DNA from: Hippophae tibetana
Taxonomy: Eukaryota; Streptophyta; Magnoliopsida; Rosales; Elaeagnaceae
Assembly (NCBI GenBank): GCA_037013495.1
Contig: CM072801.1
Location: 80,833,816-80,897,815, forward strand
DNA length: 64,000 nt
Reading direction: 5' to 3'
Positions 1 to 12,000 of this stretch are shown piece by piece. The notes beneath the pieces are model-generated. The model was not told the DNA's origin. It saw nothing but the letters and a program-made list of their open reading frames with translations, and did no database searches. Numbering within the stretch: position 1 is the stretch's first letter; each line of letters begins with the position of its first letter. The position numbers were made by a program, and so were the translations under genes.

Positions 1-364
1 CGTACCCAAATTCCATCGTTTACATAACTTATCGAGGGTTTGAAGATTTTGTCGTAAATTTCCGGTTTTCTTACTTTCGATTTGAATCAATAGAGCTGTA
101 AATGAGATATTGGATCCGAAAAAGGTTTCTTTATTTATTTGGTCATTAAATCTGTATTCTTCCTAAAAAACTATGGGAGCAGAAAAAGAAAGGGGCTAAT
201 TTTCATAATTTCAAAAATAACAAAACATTTGATGAATCAGACTTTCAACATCAAATGACCATAACTTTTGACTGGGGTATCGTAACGAGTATTGTAATAT
301 ATCAAAATCGGAGCTCGTCTCGATCCATACAATAATTGTTGGCCTAGCATTGGAACCTGATTTC
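1..364. repeat. Reference satellite monomer (first copy) and its anatomy
   Basis: This monomer serves as the reference. In order it contains: the phase marker 'cgtacccaaattcc'; 'acttatcgagggtttgaag' (31-49 region); 'gtcgtaaatttccgg'; the subfamily-diagnostic 'gatttgaatcaatagagctg'; the BamHI-type hexamer GGATCC at about 112-117; a T/A-rich stretch 'tttctttatttatttggtc'; 'cttcctaaaaaactatggg'; a purine run 'agaaaaagaaagggg'; an inverted repeat at 226-257; the conserved core 'aaatgaccataactttt'; 'gtatcgtaacgac'; the SacI-type hexamer GAGCTC; and 'gttggcctagcattgg'. At 364 bp it is about two nucleosome repeats long. Variation between monomers is concentrated at the same few diagnostic sites throughout the window. 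Confidence 0.95.
226..257. repeat. Perfect 9-bp inverted repeat within each monomer (first example)
   Basis: The left arm catttgatg (226-234) and right arm catcaaatg (249-257) are exact reverse complements separated by 14 bases. The element recurs in nearly every monomer at the same place and abuts the conserved 'accataactttt' core. Loop bases vary (gactttcaa, gacttccaa, gacttacaa) more than the arms. Occasional monomers break one arm, for example 'cttttgatg' near 8945 and 13311, 'catttgacg' near 2771 and 'cataaaatg' near 9334. Short dyads are known from centromeric satellites of several organisms, where they may favour non-B DNA; a role here is inference. Confidence 0.85.
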
Positions 365-599
365 CGTACCCAAATTCCATCGTTTACATAACTTATCGAG
401 GGTTTGAAGATTTTGTCATAAATTTCCGGTTTACTTACTTTCGATTTGAATCAATAGAGCTGTAAATGAGATATTGGATCCGAAAAAGGTTTCTTTATTT
501 ATTTGGTCATTAAATCTGTATTCTTCCTAAAAAACTATGGGAGCAGAAAAAGAAAGGGGCTAGTTTTCATAATTTCAAATATAACAAAACATTTGATGA

Positions 600-2779
600 A
601 TCAGACTTCCAACATCAAATGACCATAACTTTTAACTAGGGTATCGTAACGACTATTATAATATATCAAAATTGGAGCTCATCTCGATCCATACAATAAT
701 TGTTGGCCTAGCATTGGAACCTGATTTCCGTACCCAAATTCCATCTTTTACATAATTATCGAGGGTTTGAAGATTTTGTCGTAAATTTGCGGTTTACTTA
801 CCTTCGATATGATTCAATAGAGCTTTCAATGAGATATAGGTTCCGACAAAGGTTTCTTTATTTATTTGGTCATTAACTCTGTATTCTTCCTAAAAAACTA
901 TGGGAGTAGAAAAAGAAAGGGGAAAGTTTTCAAAACTTCAAAAATACGAAAACATTTGATGAATCAGACTTCCAACATCAAATGACCATAACTTTTGACT
1001 AGGTTATCGTAACGACTATTATAATATATCAAAATCGGGGCTCGTCTCGATCCATACAATAATTGTTGGCCTAGCATTGGAACTTGATTTCCGTACCCAA
1101 ATTCCATCGTTTACATAACTTATCGAGGGTTTTAAGATTTTATCGTAAATTTGCGGTTTACTTACTTTCGATTTGAATGAATAGAGCTGTCAATGAGATA
1201 TTGGATCCGAAAAAGGTTTCTTTATTTATTTGGTCATTAAATCTGTATTCTTCCTAAAAAACTATGGGAGCAGAAAAAGAAAGGAGCTAGTTTTCATAAT
1301 TTCAAATATAACAAAACATTTGATGAATCAGACTTCCAACATCAAATGACCATAACTTTTGACTGGGGTATCGTAACGACTATTATAATATATCAAATCG
1401 GAGCTCGTCTCGATCCATACAATAATTGTTGGCCTCGGAATGGAACCTGATTTTCGTACCCAAATTCCATCGTTTACATAACTTATCGAGGGTTTTAAGA
1501 TTTTGTCGTAAATTTGCGGTTTATTTACCTTCGATATGATTCAATAGAGCGGTCAATGAGATCATGGTTCCGACAAAGGTTTCTTTATTTATTTGGTCAT
1601 TAAATCTGTATTCTTCCTAAAAAACTATGGGAGCAGAAAAAGAAAGGGGCTAGTTTTCATAATTTAAAAAATAACAAAACATTTGATGAATGAGACTTCC
1701 AACATCAAATGACCATAACTTTTGACTAGGGTATCGTAACGACTATTATAATATATCAAAATCGGAGCTCGTCTCGATCCATACAAAAATGTTGGCCTCG
1801 GAATGGGACCTGATTTCTGTACCCAAATTCCATCATTTACATAACTTATCGAGGGTTTTAAGATTTTGTCGTAAATTTGCGGTTTACTTACCTTCGATAT
1901 GATTCAATAGATCTGTCAATGAGATATAGGTTCCGACAAAGGTTTCTATATTTATTTGGTCATTAAATCTGTATTCTTCCTAAAAAACTATGGGAGCAGA
2001 ACAAAGAAAGGGGCTAGTTTTCATAATTTCAAAAATAACAAAACATTTGATGAATCAGACTTCCAACATCAAATGACCATAACTTTTGAATGGGGTATCG
2101 TAACGACTACTGTAATATATCAAAATCGGAGCTCGTCTCGATCCATACAATAATTGTTGGCCTAGCATTGGAACCTAATTTCCGTACCCAAATTCCATCG
2201 TTTACATAACTTATCGAGGGTTTGAAGATTTTGTCGTAAATTTCCGGTTTACTTACTTTCGATTTGATCAATAGAGCTGTAAATGAGATATTGGATCCAA
2301 AAAAGTTTCCTTTATTTATTTGGTCATTAAATCTGTATTCTTCCTAAAAAACTATGGGAGGAGAAAAAGAAAGGGGCTAGTTTTCATAATTTCAAAAATA
2401 ACAAAACATTTGATGAATGAGACTTCCAACATCAAATGACCATAACTTTTGACTAGGGTATCGTAACGACTATTATAATATATCAAATCGGAGCTCGTCT
2501 CGATCTATACAATAATTGTTGGCCTCGGAATGGGACCTGATTTCTGTAAACAAATTCCATCGTTTACATAACTTATCGAGGGTTTTAAGATTTTGTCGTA
2601 AATTTGCGGTTTACTTACCTTCGATATGATTCAATAGAGCTGTCAATGAGATATTGGTTCCGACAAAGGTTTCTTTATTTATTTGGTCATTAATTCTGTA
2701 TTCTTCCTAAAAAACTATGGGAGTAGAAAAAGAAAGGGGCAAGTTTTCAAAACTTCAAAAATACGAAAACATTTGACGA
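600..2779. repeat. Six-monomer higher-order repeat, copy 1
   Basis: The unit is about 2180 bp (six monomers) and is followed by a second copy at the same phase. Diagnostic variants returning at this spacing include 'ccatcttttacataattatc' at 741 (again at 2921 and 5102), 'aattggagctcatctcg' near 666, 'gagatcatggttccgac' near 1558, and 'gtaaacaaattcc' near 2547. Copy 1 has private changes, for example 'gagctttcaatgag' near 813, 'ggggaaag' near 919 and a one-base loss near 1784, so it is slightly apart from copies 2 and 3. Most monomers in the unit share 'aatttgcggtttac' and 'gtcaatgag', which are rare to the right of about 9 kb. Confidence 0.88.
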
Positions 2780-4960
2780 ATCAGACTTCCAACATCAAAT
2801 GACCATAACTTTTAACTAGGGTATCGTAACGACTATTATAATATATCAAAATTGGAGCTCATCTCGATCCATACAATAATTGTTGGCCTAGCATTGGAAC
2901 CTGATTTCCGTACCCAAATTCCATCTTTTACATAATTATCGAGGGTTTGAAGATTTTGTCGTAAATTTGCGGTTTACTTACCTTCGATATGATTCAATAG
3001 AGCTGTCAATGAGATATAGGTTCCGACAAAGGTTTCTTTATTTATTTGGTCATTAACTCTGTATTCTTCCTAAAAAACTATGGGAGTAGAAAAAGAAAGG
3101 GGCAAGTTTTCAAAACGTCAAAAATACGAAAACATTTGATGAATCAGACTTCCAACATCAAATGACCATAACTTTTGACTGGGGTATCGTAACGACTATT
3201 ATAATATATCAAAATCGGGGCTCGTCTCGATCCATACAATAATTGTTGGCCTAGCATTGGAACTTGATTTCCGTACCCAAATTCCATCGTTTACATAACT
3301 TATCGAGGGTTTTAAGATTTTATCGTAAATTTGCGGTTTACTTACTTTCGATTTGAATGAATAGAGCTGTCAATGAGATATTGGATCCGAAAAAGGTTTC
3401 TTTATTTATTTGGTCATTAAATCTGTATTCTTCCTAAAAAACTATGGGAGCAGAAAAAGAAAGGGGCTAGTTTTCATAATTTCAAATATAACAAAACATT
3501 TGATGAATCAGACTTCCAACATCAAATGACCATAACTTTTGACTGGGGTATCGTAACGACTATTATAATATATCAAATCGGAGCTCGTCTCGATCCATAC
3601 AATAATTGTTGGCCTCGGAATGGAACCTGATTTTTGTACCCAAATTCCATCGTTTACATAACTTATCGAGGGTTTTAAGATTTTGTCGTAAATTTGCGAT
3701 TTACTTACCTTCGATATGATTCAATAGAGCGGTCAATGAGATCATGGTTCCGACAAAGGTTTCTTTATTTATTTGGTCATTAAATCTGTATTCTTCCTAA
3801 AAAACTATGGGAGCAGAAAAAGAAAGGGGCTAGTTTTCATAATTTCAAAAATAACAAAACATTTGATGAATGAGACTTCCAACATCAAATGACCATAACT
3901 TTTGACTAGGGTATCGTAACGACTATTATAATATATCAAAATCGGAGCTCGTCTCGATCCATACAAAAATTGTTGGCCTCGGAATGGGACCTGATTTCTG
4001 TACCCAAATTCCATCATTTACATAACTTATCGAGGGTTTTAAGATTTTGTCGTAAATTTGCGGTTTACTTACCTTCGATATGATTCAATAGATCTGTCAA
4101 TGAGATATAGGTTCCGACAAAGGTTTCTATATTTATTTGGTCATTAAATCTGTATTCTTCCTAAAAAACTATGGGAGCAGAAAAAAGAAAGGGGCTAGTT
4201 TTCATAATATCAAAAATAACAAAACATTTAATGAATCAGACTTCCAACATCAAATGACCATAACTTTTGACTGGGGTATCGTAACGACTACTGTAATATA
4301 TCAAAATCGGAGCTCGTCTCGATCCATACAATAATTGTTGGCCTAGCATTGGAACCTAATTTCCGTACCCAAATTCCATCGTTTACATAACTTATCGAGG
4401 GTTTGAAGATTTTGTCGTAAATTTCCGGTTTACTTACTTTCGATTTGATCAATAGAGCTGTAAATGAGATATTGGATCCAAAAAAGTTTTATTTATTTAT
4501 TTGGTCATTAAATCTGTATTCTTCCTAAAAAACTATGGGAGGAGAAAAAGAAAGGGGCTAGTTTTCATAATTTCAAAAATAACAAAACATTTGATGAATG
4601 AGACTTCCAACATCAAATGACCATAACTTTTGACTAGGGTATCGTAACGACTATTATAATATATCAAATCGGAGCTCGTCTCGATCTATACAATAATTGT
4701 TGGCCTCGGAATGGGACCTGATTTCTGTAAACAAATTCCATCGTTTACATAACTTATCGAGGGTTTTAAGATTTTGTCGTAAATTTGCGGTTTACTTACC
4801 TTCGATATGATTCAATAGAGCTGTCAATGAGATATTGGTTCCGACAAAGGTTTCTTTATTTATTTGGTCATTAACTCTGTATTCTTCCTAAAAAACTATG
4901 GGAGTAGAAAAAGAAAGGGGCAAGTTTTCAAAACTTCAAAAATACGAAAACATTTGACGA
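2780..4960. repeat. Six-monomer higher-order repeat, copy 2
   Basis: This 2181-bp unit matches copy 1 monomer for monomer. It shares with copy 3, but not copy 1, 'ttcaaaacgtcaaaaatac' (near 3110 and 5290), so copies 2 and 3 are the closer pair. It keeps both monomers (3635-3998 and 3999-4363) that are fused into one in copy 3. Confidence 0.88.
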
Positions 4961-6778
4961 ATCAGACTTCCAACATCAAATGACCATAACTTTTAACTAG
5001 GGTATCGTAACGACTATTATAATATATCAAAATTGGAGCTCATCTCGATCCATACAATAATTGTTGGCCTAGCATTGGAACCTGATTTCCGTACCCAAAT
5101 TCCATCTTTTACATAATTATCGAGGGTTTGAAGATTTTGTCTTAAATTTGCGGTTTACTTACCTTCGATATGATTCAATAGAGCTGTCAATGAGATATAG
5201 GTTCCGACAAAGGTTTCTTTATTTATTTGGTCATTAACTCTGTATTCTTCCTAAAAAACTATGGGAGTAGAAAAAGAAAGGGGCAAGTTTTCAAAACGTC
5301 AAAAATACGAAAACATTTGATGAATCAGACTACCAACATCAAATGACCATAACTTTTGACTGGGGTATCGTAACGACTATTATAATATATCAAAATCGGG
5401 GCTCGTCTCGATCCATACAATAATTGTTGGCCTAGCATTGGAACTTGATTTCCGTACCCAAATTCCATCGTTTACATAACTTATCGAGGGTTTTAAGATT
5501 TTATCGTAAATTTGCGGTTTACTTACTTTCGATTTGAATGAATAGAGCTGTCAATGAGATATTGGATCCGAAAAAGGTTTCTTTATTTATTTGGTCATTA
5601 AATCTGTATTCTTCCTAAAAAACTATGGGAGCAGAAAAAGAAAGGGACTAGTTTTCATAATTTCAAATATAACAAAACATTTGATGAATCAGACTTCCAA
5701 CATCAAATGACCATAACTTTTGACTGGGGTATCGTAACGACTATTATAATATATCAAATCGGAGCTCGTCTCGATCCATACAATAATTGTTGGCCTCGGA
5801 ATGGAACCTGATTTTTGTACCCAAATTCCATCGTTTACATAACTTATCGAGGGTTTTAAGATTTTGTCGTAAATTTGCGGTTTACTTACCTTCGATATGA
5901 TTCAATAGAGCGGTCAATGAGATCATGGTTCCGACAAAGGTTTCTTTATTTATTTGGTCATTAAATCTGTATTCTTCCTAAAAAACTATGGGAGCAGAAA
6001 AAAGAAAGGGGCTAGTTTTCATAATTTCCAAAATAACAAAATATTTGATGAATCAGACTTCCAACATCAAATGACCATAACTTTTGACTGGGGTATCGTA
6101 ACGACTACTCTAATATATCAAAATCGGAGCTCGTCTCGATCCATACAATAATTGTTGGCCTAGCATTGGAACCTAATTTCCGTACCCAAATTCCATCGTT
6201 TACATAACTTATCGAGGGTTTGAAGATTTTGTCGTAAATTTCCGTTTACTTACTTTCGATTTGATCAATAGAGCGGTAAATGAGATATTGGATCCGAAAA
6301 AGTTTTCTTTATTTATTTGGTCATTAAATCTGTATTCTTCCTAAAAAACTATGGGAGGAGAAAAAGAAAGGGGCTAGTTTTCATAATTTCAAAAATAACA
6401 AAACATTTGATGAATGAGACTTCCAACATCAAATGACCATAACTTTTGACTAGGGTATCGTAACGACTATTATAATATATCAAATCGGAGCTCGTCTCGA
6501 TCCATACAATAATTGTTGGCCTCGGAATGGGACCTGATTTCTGTAAACAAATTACATCGTTTACATAACTTATCGAGGGTTTTAAGATTTTGTCATAAAT
6601 TTGCGGTTTACTTACCTTCGATATGATTCAATAGAGCTGTCAATGAGATATTGGTTCCGACAAAGGTTTCTTTATTTATTTGGTCATTAACTCTGTATTC
6701 TTCCTAAAAAACTATGGGAGTAGAAAAAGAAAGGGGCAAGTTTTCAAAACTTCAAAAATACGAAAACATTTGATGAAT
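4961..6778. repeat. Six-monomer HOR, copy 3, reduced to five monomers
   Basis: This copy follows copy 2 in order but is 1818 bp long, one monomer short. The missing 364 bp lie between the first half of the monomer equivalent to 3635-3998 and the second half of the one equivalent to 3999-4363. Private changes include 'ttccaaaataacaaaatat' near 6026 and 'caaattacatcg' near 6548. Confidence 0.87.
5816..6180. repeat. Hybrid monomer from an in-register one-monomer deletion
   Basis: The first part carries markers of the fifth HOR monomer: 'gatttttgtaccc', 'gagcggtcaatgag' and 'gatcatggttccgac', as at 3635-3760. The second part carries markers of the sixth: 'gcagaaaaaagaaagg', 'gacttccaac' with 'gactactctaatat' (compare 'gactactgtaatat' near 4286), and 'ggaacctaatttccg'. 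The switch lies between about 5935 and 5990 in sequence common to both parents. The spacing from 5816 to 6181 is 365 bp, where copy 2 has 729 bp. This is what unequal crossing-over between neighbouring monomers leaves. Confidence 0.88.
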
Positions 6779-7600
6779 CAGACTTCCAACATCAAATGAC
6801 CATAACTTTTAACTAGGGTATCGTAACGACTATTATAATATATCAAAATCGGAGCTCGTCTCGATCCATACAATAATTGTTGGCCTAGCATTGGAACCTG
6901 ATTTCCGTACCCAAATTCCATCGTTTACATAAATTATCGAGGGTTTGAAGATTTTGTCGTAAATTTCCGGTTTACTTACTTTCGATCTGAATCAATAGAG
7001 CTGAAAATGAGATATTGGATCCGACAAAGGTTTCTTTATTTATTTGGTCAATAAATCTGTATTCTTCCTAAAAAACTATGGGAGGAGAAAAAGAGAAGGG
7101 CAAGTTTTCATAATTTTAAAAATAACAAAACATTTGATGAATCAGACTTACAACATCAAATGACCATAACTTTTGACTGGGGTAACGTAACGACTATTAT
7201 AATATATCAAATCGGAGCTCGTCTCGATCCATACAAAAATTGTTGGCCTCAAAATGGGACCTGATTTCTGTACCCAAATTCCATCATTTACATAACTTAT
7301 CGAGGGTTTAAAGATTTTGTCGTAAATTTCCGGTTTACTTACCTTCGATATGATTCAATAGATCTGTAAATGAGATATTGGATCCGACAAAGGTTTCAAT
7401 AATTATTTGATCATTAAATCTGTATTCTTCCTAAAAAACTATGGGAGTAGAAAAAGAAAGGGGCTAGTTTTCATAATTTCAAAAATAACAAAACATTTGA
7501 TGAATGAGACTTCCAACATCAAATGACCATAACTTTTCACTACGGTATCGTAACGACTATTATAATATATCAAATCGGAGCTCGTCTCAATCCATACAAT
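6370..7600. repeat. Segment duplicated at a four-monomer offset, copy 1
   Basis: Variants here return 1452 bp later: 'ggtcaataaatctg' at 7046 and 8498, the rare 'aaaggtttcaat' near 7391 and 8842, and the series 'ttaactagggtatcg', 'gactggggtaacg', then 'gaatgagacttcc'. Copy 1 has private changes, for example 'aaaaagagaagggcaag' near 7086, 'aattatttgatc' near 7400 and 'cactacggtatcg' near 7536. A run of altered stop positions gives bottom-strand open frames of about 100 codons at 7439-7753 and 7766-8095; these are chance readings of satellite sequence. Confidence 0.72.
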
Positions 7601-7821
7601 AATTGTTGGCCTCAGAATAGAACCTGATTTCTGTACCCAAATTCCATCGTTTACATAACTTATCGAGGGTTTGAAGATTTTGTCGTAAATTTCCAGTTTA
7701 CTTACTTTCGATTTGAAACAAGAGAGCTGTAAATGAGATATTGGATCCGACAAAGGTTTCTCTATTTATTTGGTCATTAAATCTGTATTCTTCCTAAAAA
7801 CGTATGGGAGCAAAAAAAGAA

Positions 7822-9052
7822 AGGGGCTAGTTTTCATAATTTCAAAAATAACAAAACATTTGATGAATGAGACTTCCAACATCAAATGACCATAACTTTT
7901 GACTAGGGTATCGTAACGACTATTATAATATATCAAATCGGAGCTCGTCTCGATCCATACAATAATTGTTGGCCTCGGAATGGGACCTGATTTCTGTAAA
8001 CAAATTCCATCGTTTACATAACTTATCGAGGGTTTTAAGATTTTGTCGTAAATTTGCGGTTTACTTACCTTCGATAGATTCAATAGAGCTGTCAATGAGA
8101 TATTGGTTCCGACAAAGGTTTCTTTATTTATTTGGTCATTAACTCTGTATTCTTCCTAAAAAACTATGGGAGTAGAAAAAGAAAGGGGCAAGTTTTCAAA
8201 ACTTCAAAAATACGACAACATTTGATGAATCAGACTTCCAACATCAAATGACCATAACTTTTAACTAGGGTATCGTAACGACTATTATAATATATCAAAA
8301 TCGGAGCTCGTCTCGATCCATACAATAATTGTTGGCCTAGCACTGGAACCTGATTTCCGTACCCAAATTCCATCGTTTACATAACTTATAGAGGGTTTGA
8401 AGATTTTGTCGTAAATTTCCGGTTTACTTACTTTCGATCTGAATCAATAGAGCTGTAAATGAGATATTGGATCCGACAAAGGTTTCTTTATTTATTTGGT
8501 CAATAAATCTGTATTCTTCCTAAAAAACTATGGGAGGAGAAAAAGAAAGGGGCTAGTTTTCATAATTTTAAAAATAACAAAACATTTGATGAATCAGACT
8601 TACAACATCAAATGACCATAACTTTTGACTGGGGTAACGTAACGACTATTATAATATATCAAATCGGAGCTCGTCTCGATCCATACAATAATTCTTGGCC
8701 TCGGAATGGAACCTGATTTCTGTACCCAAATTCCATCGTTTACATAACTTATCGAGGGTTTGAAGATTTTGTCGTAAATTTCCGGTTTACTTACCTTCGA
8801 TATGATTCAATAGATCTGTAAATGAGATATTGGATCCGACAAAGGTTTCAATATTTATTTGATCATTAAATCTGTATTCTTCCTAAAAAACTATGGGAGT
8901 AGAAAAAGAAAGGGGCTAGTTTTCATAATTTCAAAAATAACAAAACTTTTGATGAATGAGACTTCCAACATCAAATGACCATAACTTTTGACTAGGGTAT
9001 CGTAACGACTATTATAATATATCAAATCGGAGCTCGTCTCGATCCATACAAT
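7822..9052. repeat. Segment duplicated at a four-monomer offset, copy 2
   Basis: This is the partner of 6370-7600 at a 1452-bp offset. It overlaps the start of the first 12-monomer unit near 8901, so the 12-mer family appears to have grown from sequence already part of this local repeat. Monomers here mix left-type ('gcggtttacttacc') and right-type ('gatctgaatcaatagagctg') markers. Confidence 0.7.
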
Positions 9053-12000
9053 AATTGTTGGCCTCGGAATGGGACCTGATTTCTGTAAACAAATTCCATC
9101 GTTTACATAACTTATCGAGGGTTTTAAGATTTTGTCGTAAATTTGCGGTTTACTTACCTTCGATATGATTCAAGAGAGATGTAAATGAGATATTGGATCT
9201 GACAAAGGTTTCTTTATTTATTTGGTCATTAACTCTGTATTCTTCCTAAAAAACTATGGGAGTAGAAAAAGAAAGGGGCAAGTTTTCAAAACTTCAAAAA
9301 TACGAAAACATTTGATGAATCAGACTTCCAACATAAAATGACCATAACTTTTAACTAGGGTATCGTAACGACTATTATAATATATCAAAATCGGAGCTCG
9401 TCTCGATCCATACAATAATTGTTGGCCTAGCATTGGAACCTGATTTCCGTACCCAAATTCCATCGTTTACATAACTTATCGAGGGTTTGAATATTTTGTC
9501 GTAAATTTCCGGTTTACTTACTTTCGATTTGAATCAATAGAGCTGTAAATGAGATATTGGATCCGAAAAAGGTTTCTTTATTTATTTGGTCATTAAATCT
9601 GTATTCTTCCTAAAAACGTATGGGAGCAGAAAAAGAAAGGGGCTAGTTTTCATAATTTCAAAAATAACAAAACATTTGATGAATGAGTCTTCCAACATCA
9701 AATGACCATAACTTTTGACTGGGGTATCGTAACGACTACTGTAATATATCAAAATCGGAGCTCCTCTCGATCCATACAATAATTGTTGGCCTAGCATTGG
9801 AACCTGATTTCCATACCCAAATTCCATCGTTTACATAACTTATCGAGGGTTTGAAGATTTTGTCGTAAATTTCCGGTTTACTTACTTTCGATTTGAATCA
9901 ATAGAGCTGTAAATGAGATATTGGATCCGAAAAAAGTTTCTTTATTTATTTGGTCATTAAATCTGTATTCTTCCTAAAAAACTATGGGAGGAGAAAAAGA
10001 AAGGGGCTAGTTTTCATAATTTCAAAAATAACAAAACATTTGATGAATCAGACTTTCAACATCAAATGACCATAACTTTTGACTAGGGTATCGTAACGAC
10101 TATTGTAATATATCAAAATCGTAGCTCATCTCGATCCATACAATAATTGTTGTCCTAGCATTGGAACCTGATTTCCGTACCCAAATTCCATCGTTTACAT
10201 AACTTATCGAGGGTTTGAAGATTTTGTCATAAATTTCCGGTTTACTTACTTTCGATTTGAATCAATAGAGCTGTAAATGAGATATTGGATCCGAAAAAGG
10301 TTTCTTTATTTATTTGGTCATTAAATCTGTATTCTTCCTAAAAACGTATGGGAGCAGAAAAAGAAAGGGGCTAGTTTTCATAATTTCAAAAATAACAAAA
10401 CATTTGATGAATCAGACTTCCAACATCAAATGACCATAACTTTTGACTGGGGTATCGTAACGACTACTGTAATATATCAAAATCGGAGCTCGTCTCGATC
10501 CATACAATAATTGTTGGCCTAGCATTGGAACCTGATTTCCGTACCCAAATTCCATCGTTTACATAACTTATCGAGGGTTTGAAGATTTTGTCGTAAATTT
10601 CCGGTTTACTTACTTTCGATTTGAATCAATAGAGCTGTAAATGAGATATTGGATCCGAAAAAGGTTTCTTTATTTATTTGGTCATTAAATCTGTATTCTT
10701 CCTAAAAACGTATGGGAGCAGAAAAAGAAAGGGGCTAGTTTTCATAATTTCAAAAATAACAAAACATTTGATGAATCAGACTTTCAACATCAAATGACCA
10801 TAACTTTTGACTGGGGTATCGTAACGACTATTGTAATATATCAAAATCGTAGCTCGTCTCGATCCATACAATAATTGTTGTCCTAGCATTGGAACCTGAT
10901 TTCCGTACCCAAATTCCATCGTTTACATAACTTATCGAGGGTTTGAAGATTTTGTCATAAATTTCCGGTTTACTTACTTTCGATTTGAATCAATAGAGCT
11001 GTAAATGAGATATTGGATCCGAAAAAGGTTTCTTTATTTATTTGGTCATTAAATCTGTATTCTTCCTAAAAACGTATGGGAGCAGAAAAAGAAAGGGGCT
11101 AGTTTTCATAATTTCAAAAATAACAAAACATTTGATGAATCAGACTTCCAACATCAAATGACCATAACTTTTGACTGGGGTATCGTAACGACTACTGTAA
11201 TATATCAAAATCGGAGCTCGTCTCGATCCATACAATAATTGTTGGCCTAGCATTGGAACCTGATTTCCGTACCCAAATTCCATCGTTTACATAACTTATC
11301 GAGGGTTTGAAGATTTTGTCGTAAATTTCCGGTTTACTTACTTTCGATTTGAATCAATAGAGCTGTAAATGAGATATTGGATCCGAAAAAGGTTTCTTTA
11401 TTTATTTGGTCATTAAATCTGTATTCTTCCTAAAAACGTATGGGAGCAGAAAAAGAAAGGGGCTAGTTTTCATAATTTCAAAAATAACAAAACATTTGAT
11501 GAATCAGACTTCCAACATCAAATGACCATAACTTTTGACTGGGGTATCGTAACGACTACTGTAATATATCAAAATCGGAGCTCGTCTCGATCCATACAAT
11601 AATTGTTGGCCTAGCATTGGAACCTGATTTCCGTACCCAAATTCCATCGTTTACATAACTTATCGAGGGTTTGAAGATTTTGTCGTAAATTTCCGGTTTA
11701 CTTACTTTCGATTTGAATCAATAGAGCTGTAAATGAGATATTGGATCCGAAAAAAGTTTCTTTATTTATTTGGTCATTAAATCTGTATTCTTCCTAAAAA
11801 ACTATGGGAGGAGAAAAAGAAAGGGGCTAGTTTTCATAATTTCAAAAATAACAAAACATTTGATGAATCAGACTTACAACATCAAATGACCATAACTTTT
11901 GACTGGGGTAACGTAACGACTATTATAATATATCAAATCGGAGCTCGTCTCGATAAATACAATAATTGTTTGCCTCGGAATGGAACCTGATTTCCGTACC

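Larger units (their letters stand above)
1..599. repeat. Left-edge monomers before the six-monomer HOR
   Basis: One full monomer and most of a second belong to the 'gatttgaatcaatagagctgtaaatgag' subfamily seen mostly further right. The second changes type near base 600, where homology to the six-monomer HOR starts: the part before 600 reads 'ttcaaatataacaaaac', while the matching place in the next HOR copy (about 2755) reads 'ttcaaaaatacgaaaac'. This is a mosaic join, and nothing but satellite sequence is present. Confidence 0.8.

Noticed and set aside
1-364. Monomer as an ancient dimer of two ~182-bp halves
   Set aside because: The halves share only short A/T-rich words and a loose 'gag ct c/g ... 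gat' likeness. I could not find a convincing alignment by eye.
1956-6151. Three similar 65-codon top-strand frames (1956, 4137, 5954) as a small gene family
   Set aside because: They occupy the same monomer position and recur because the HOR recurs. The wording is translated satellite, and frame is lost in neighbouring monomers that carry ordinary single-base variants.
7439-8095. Bottom-strand open frames of 104 and 109 codons as possible genes
   Set aside because: They are satellite sequence. The same peptide phrases recur once per monomer throughout, the frames open only where stop codons happen to be mutated, and there is no codon bias, conserved domain or start context.
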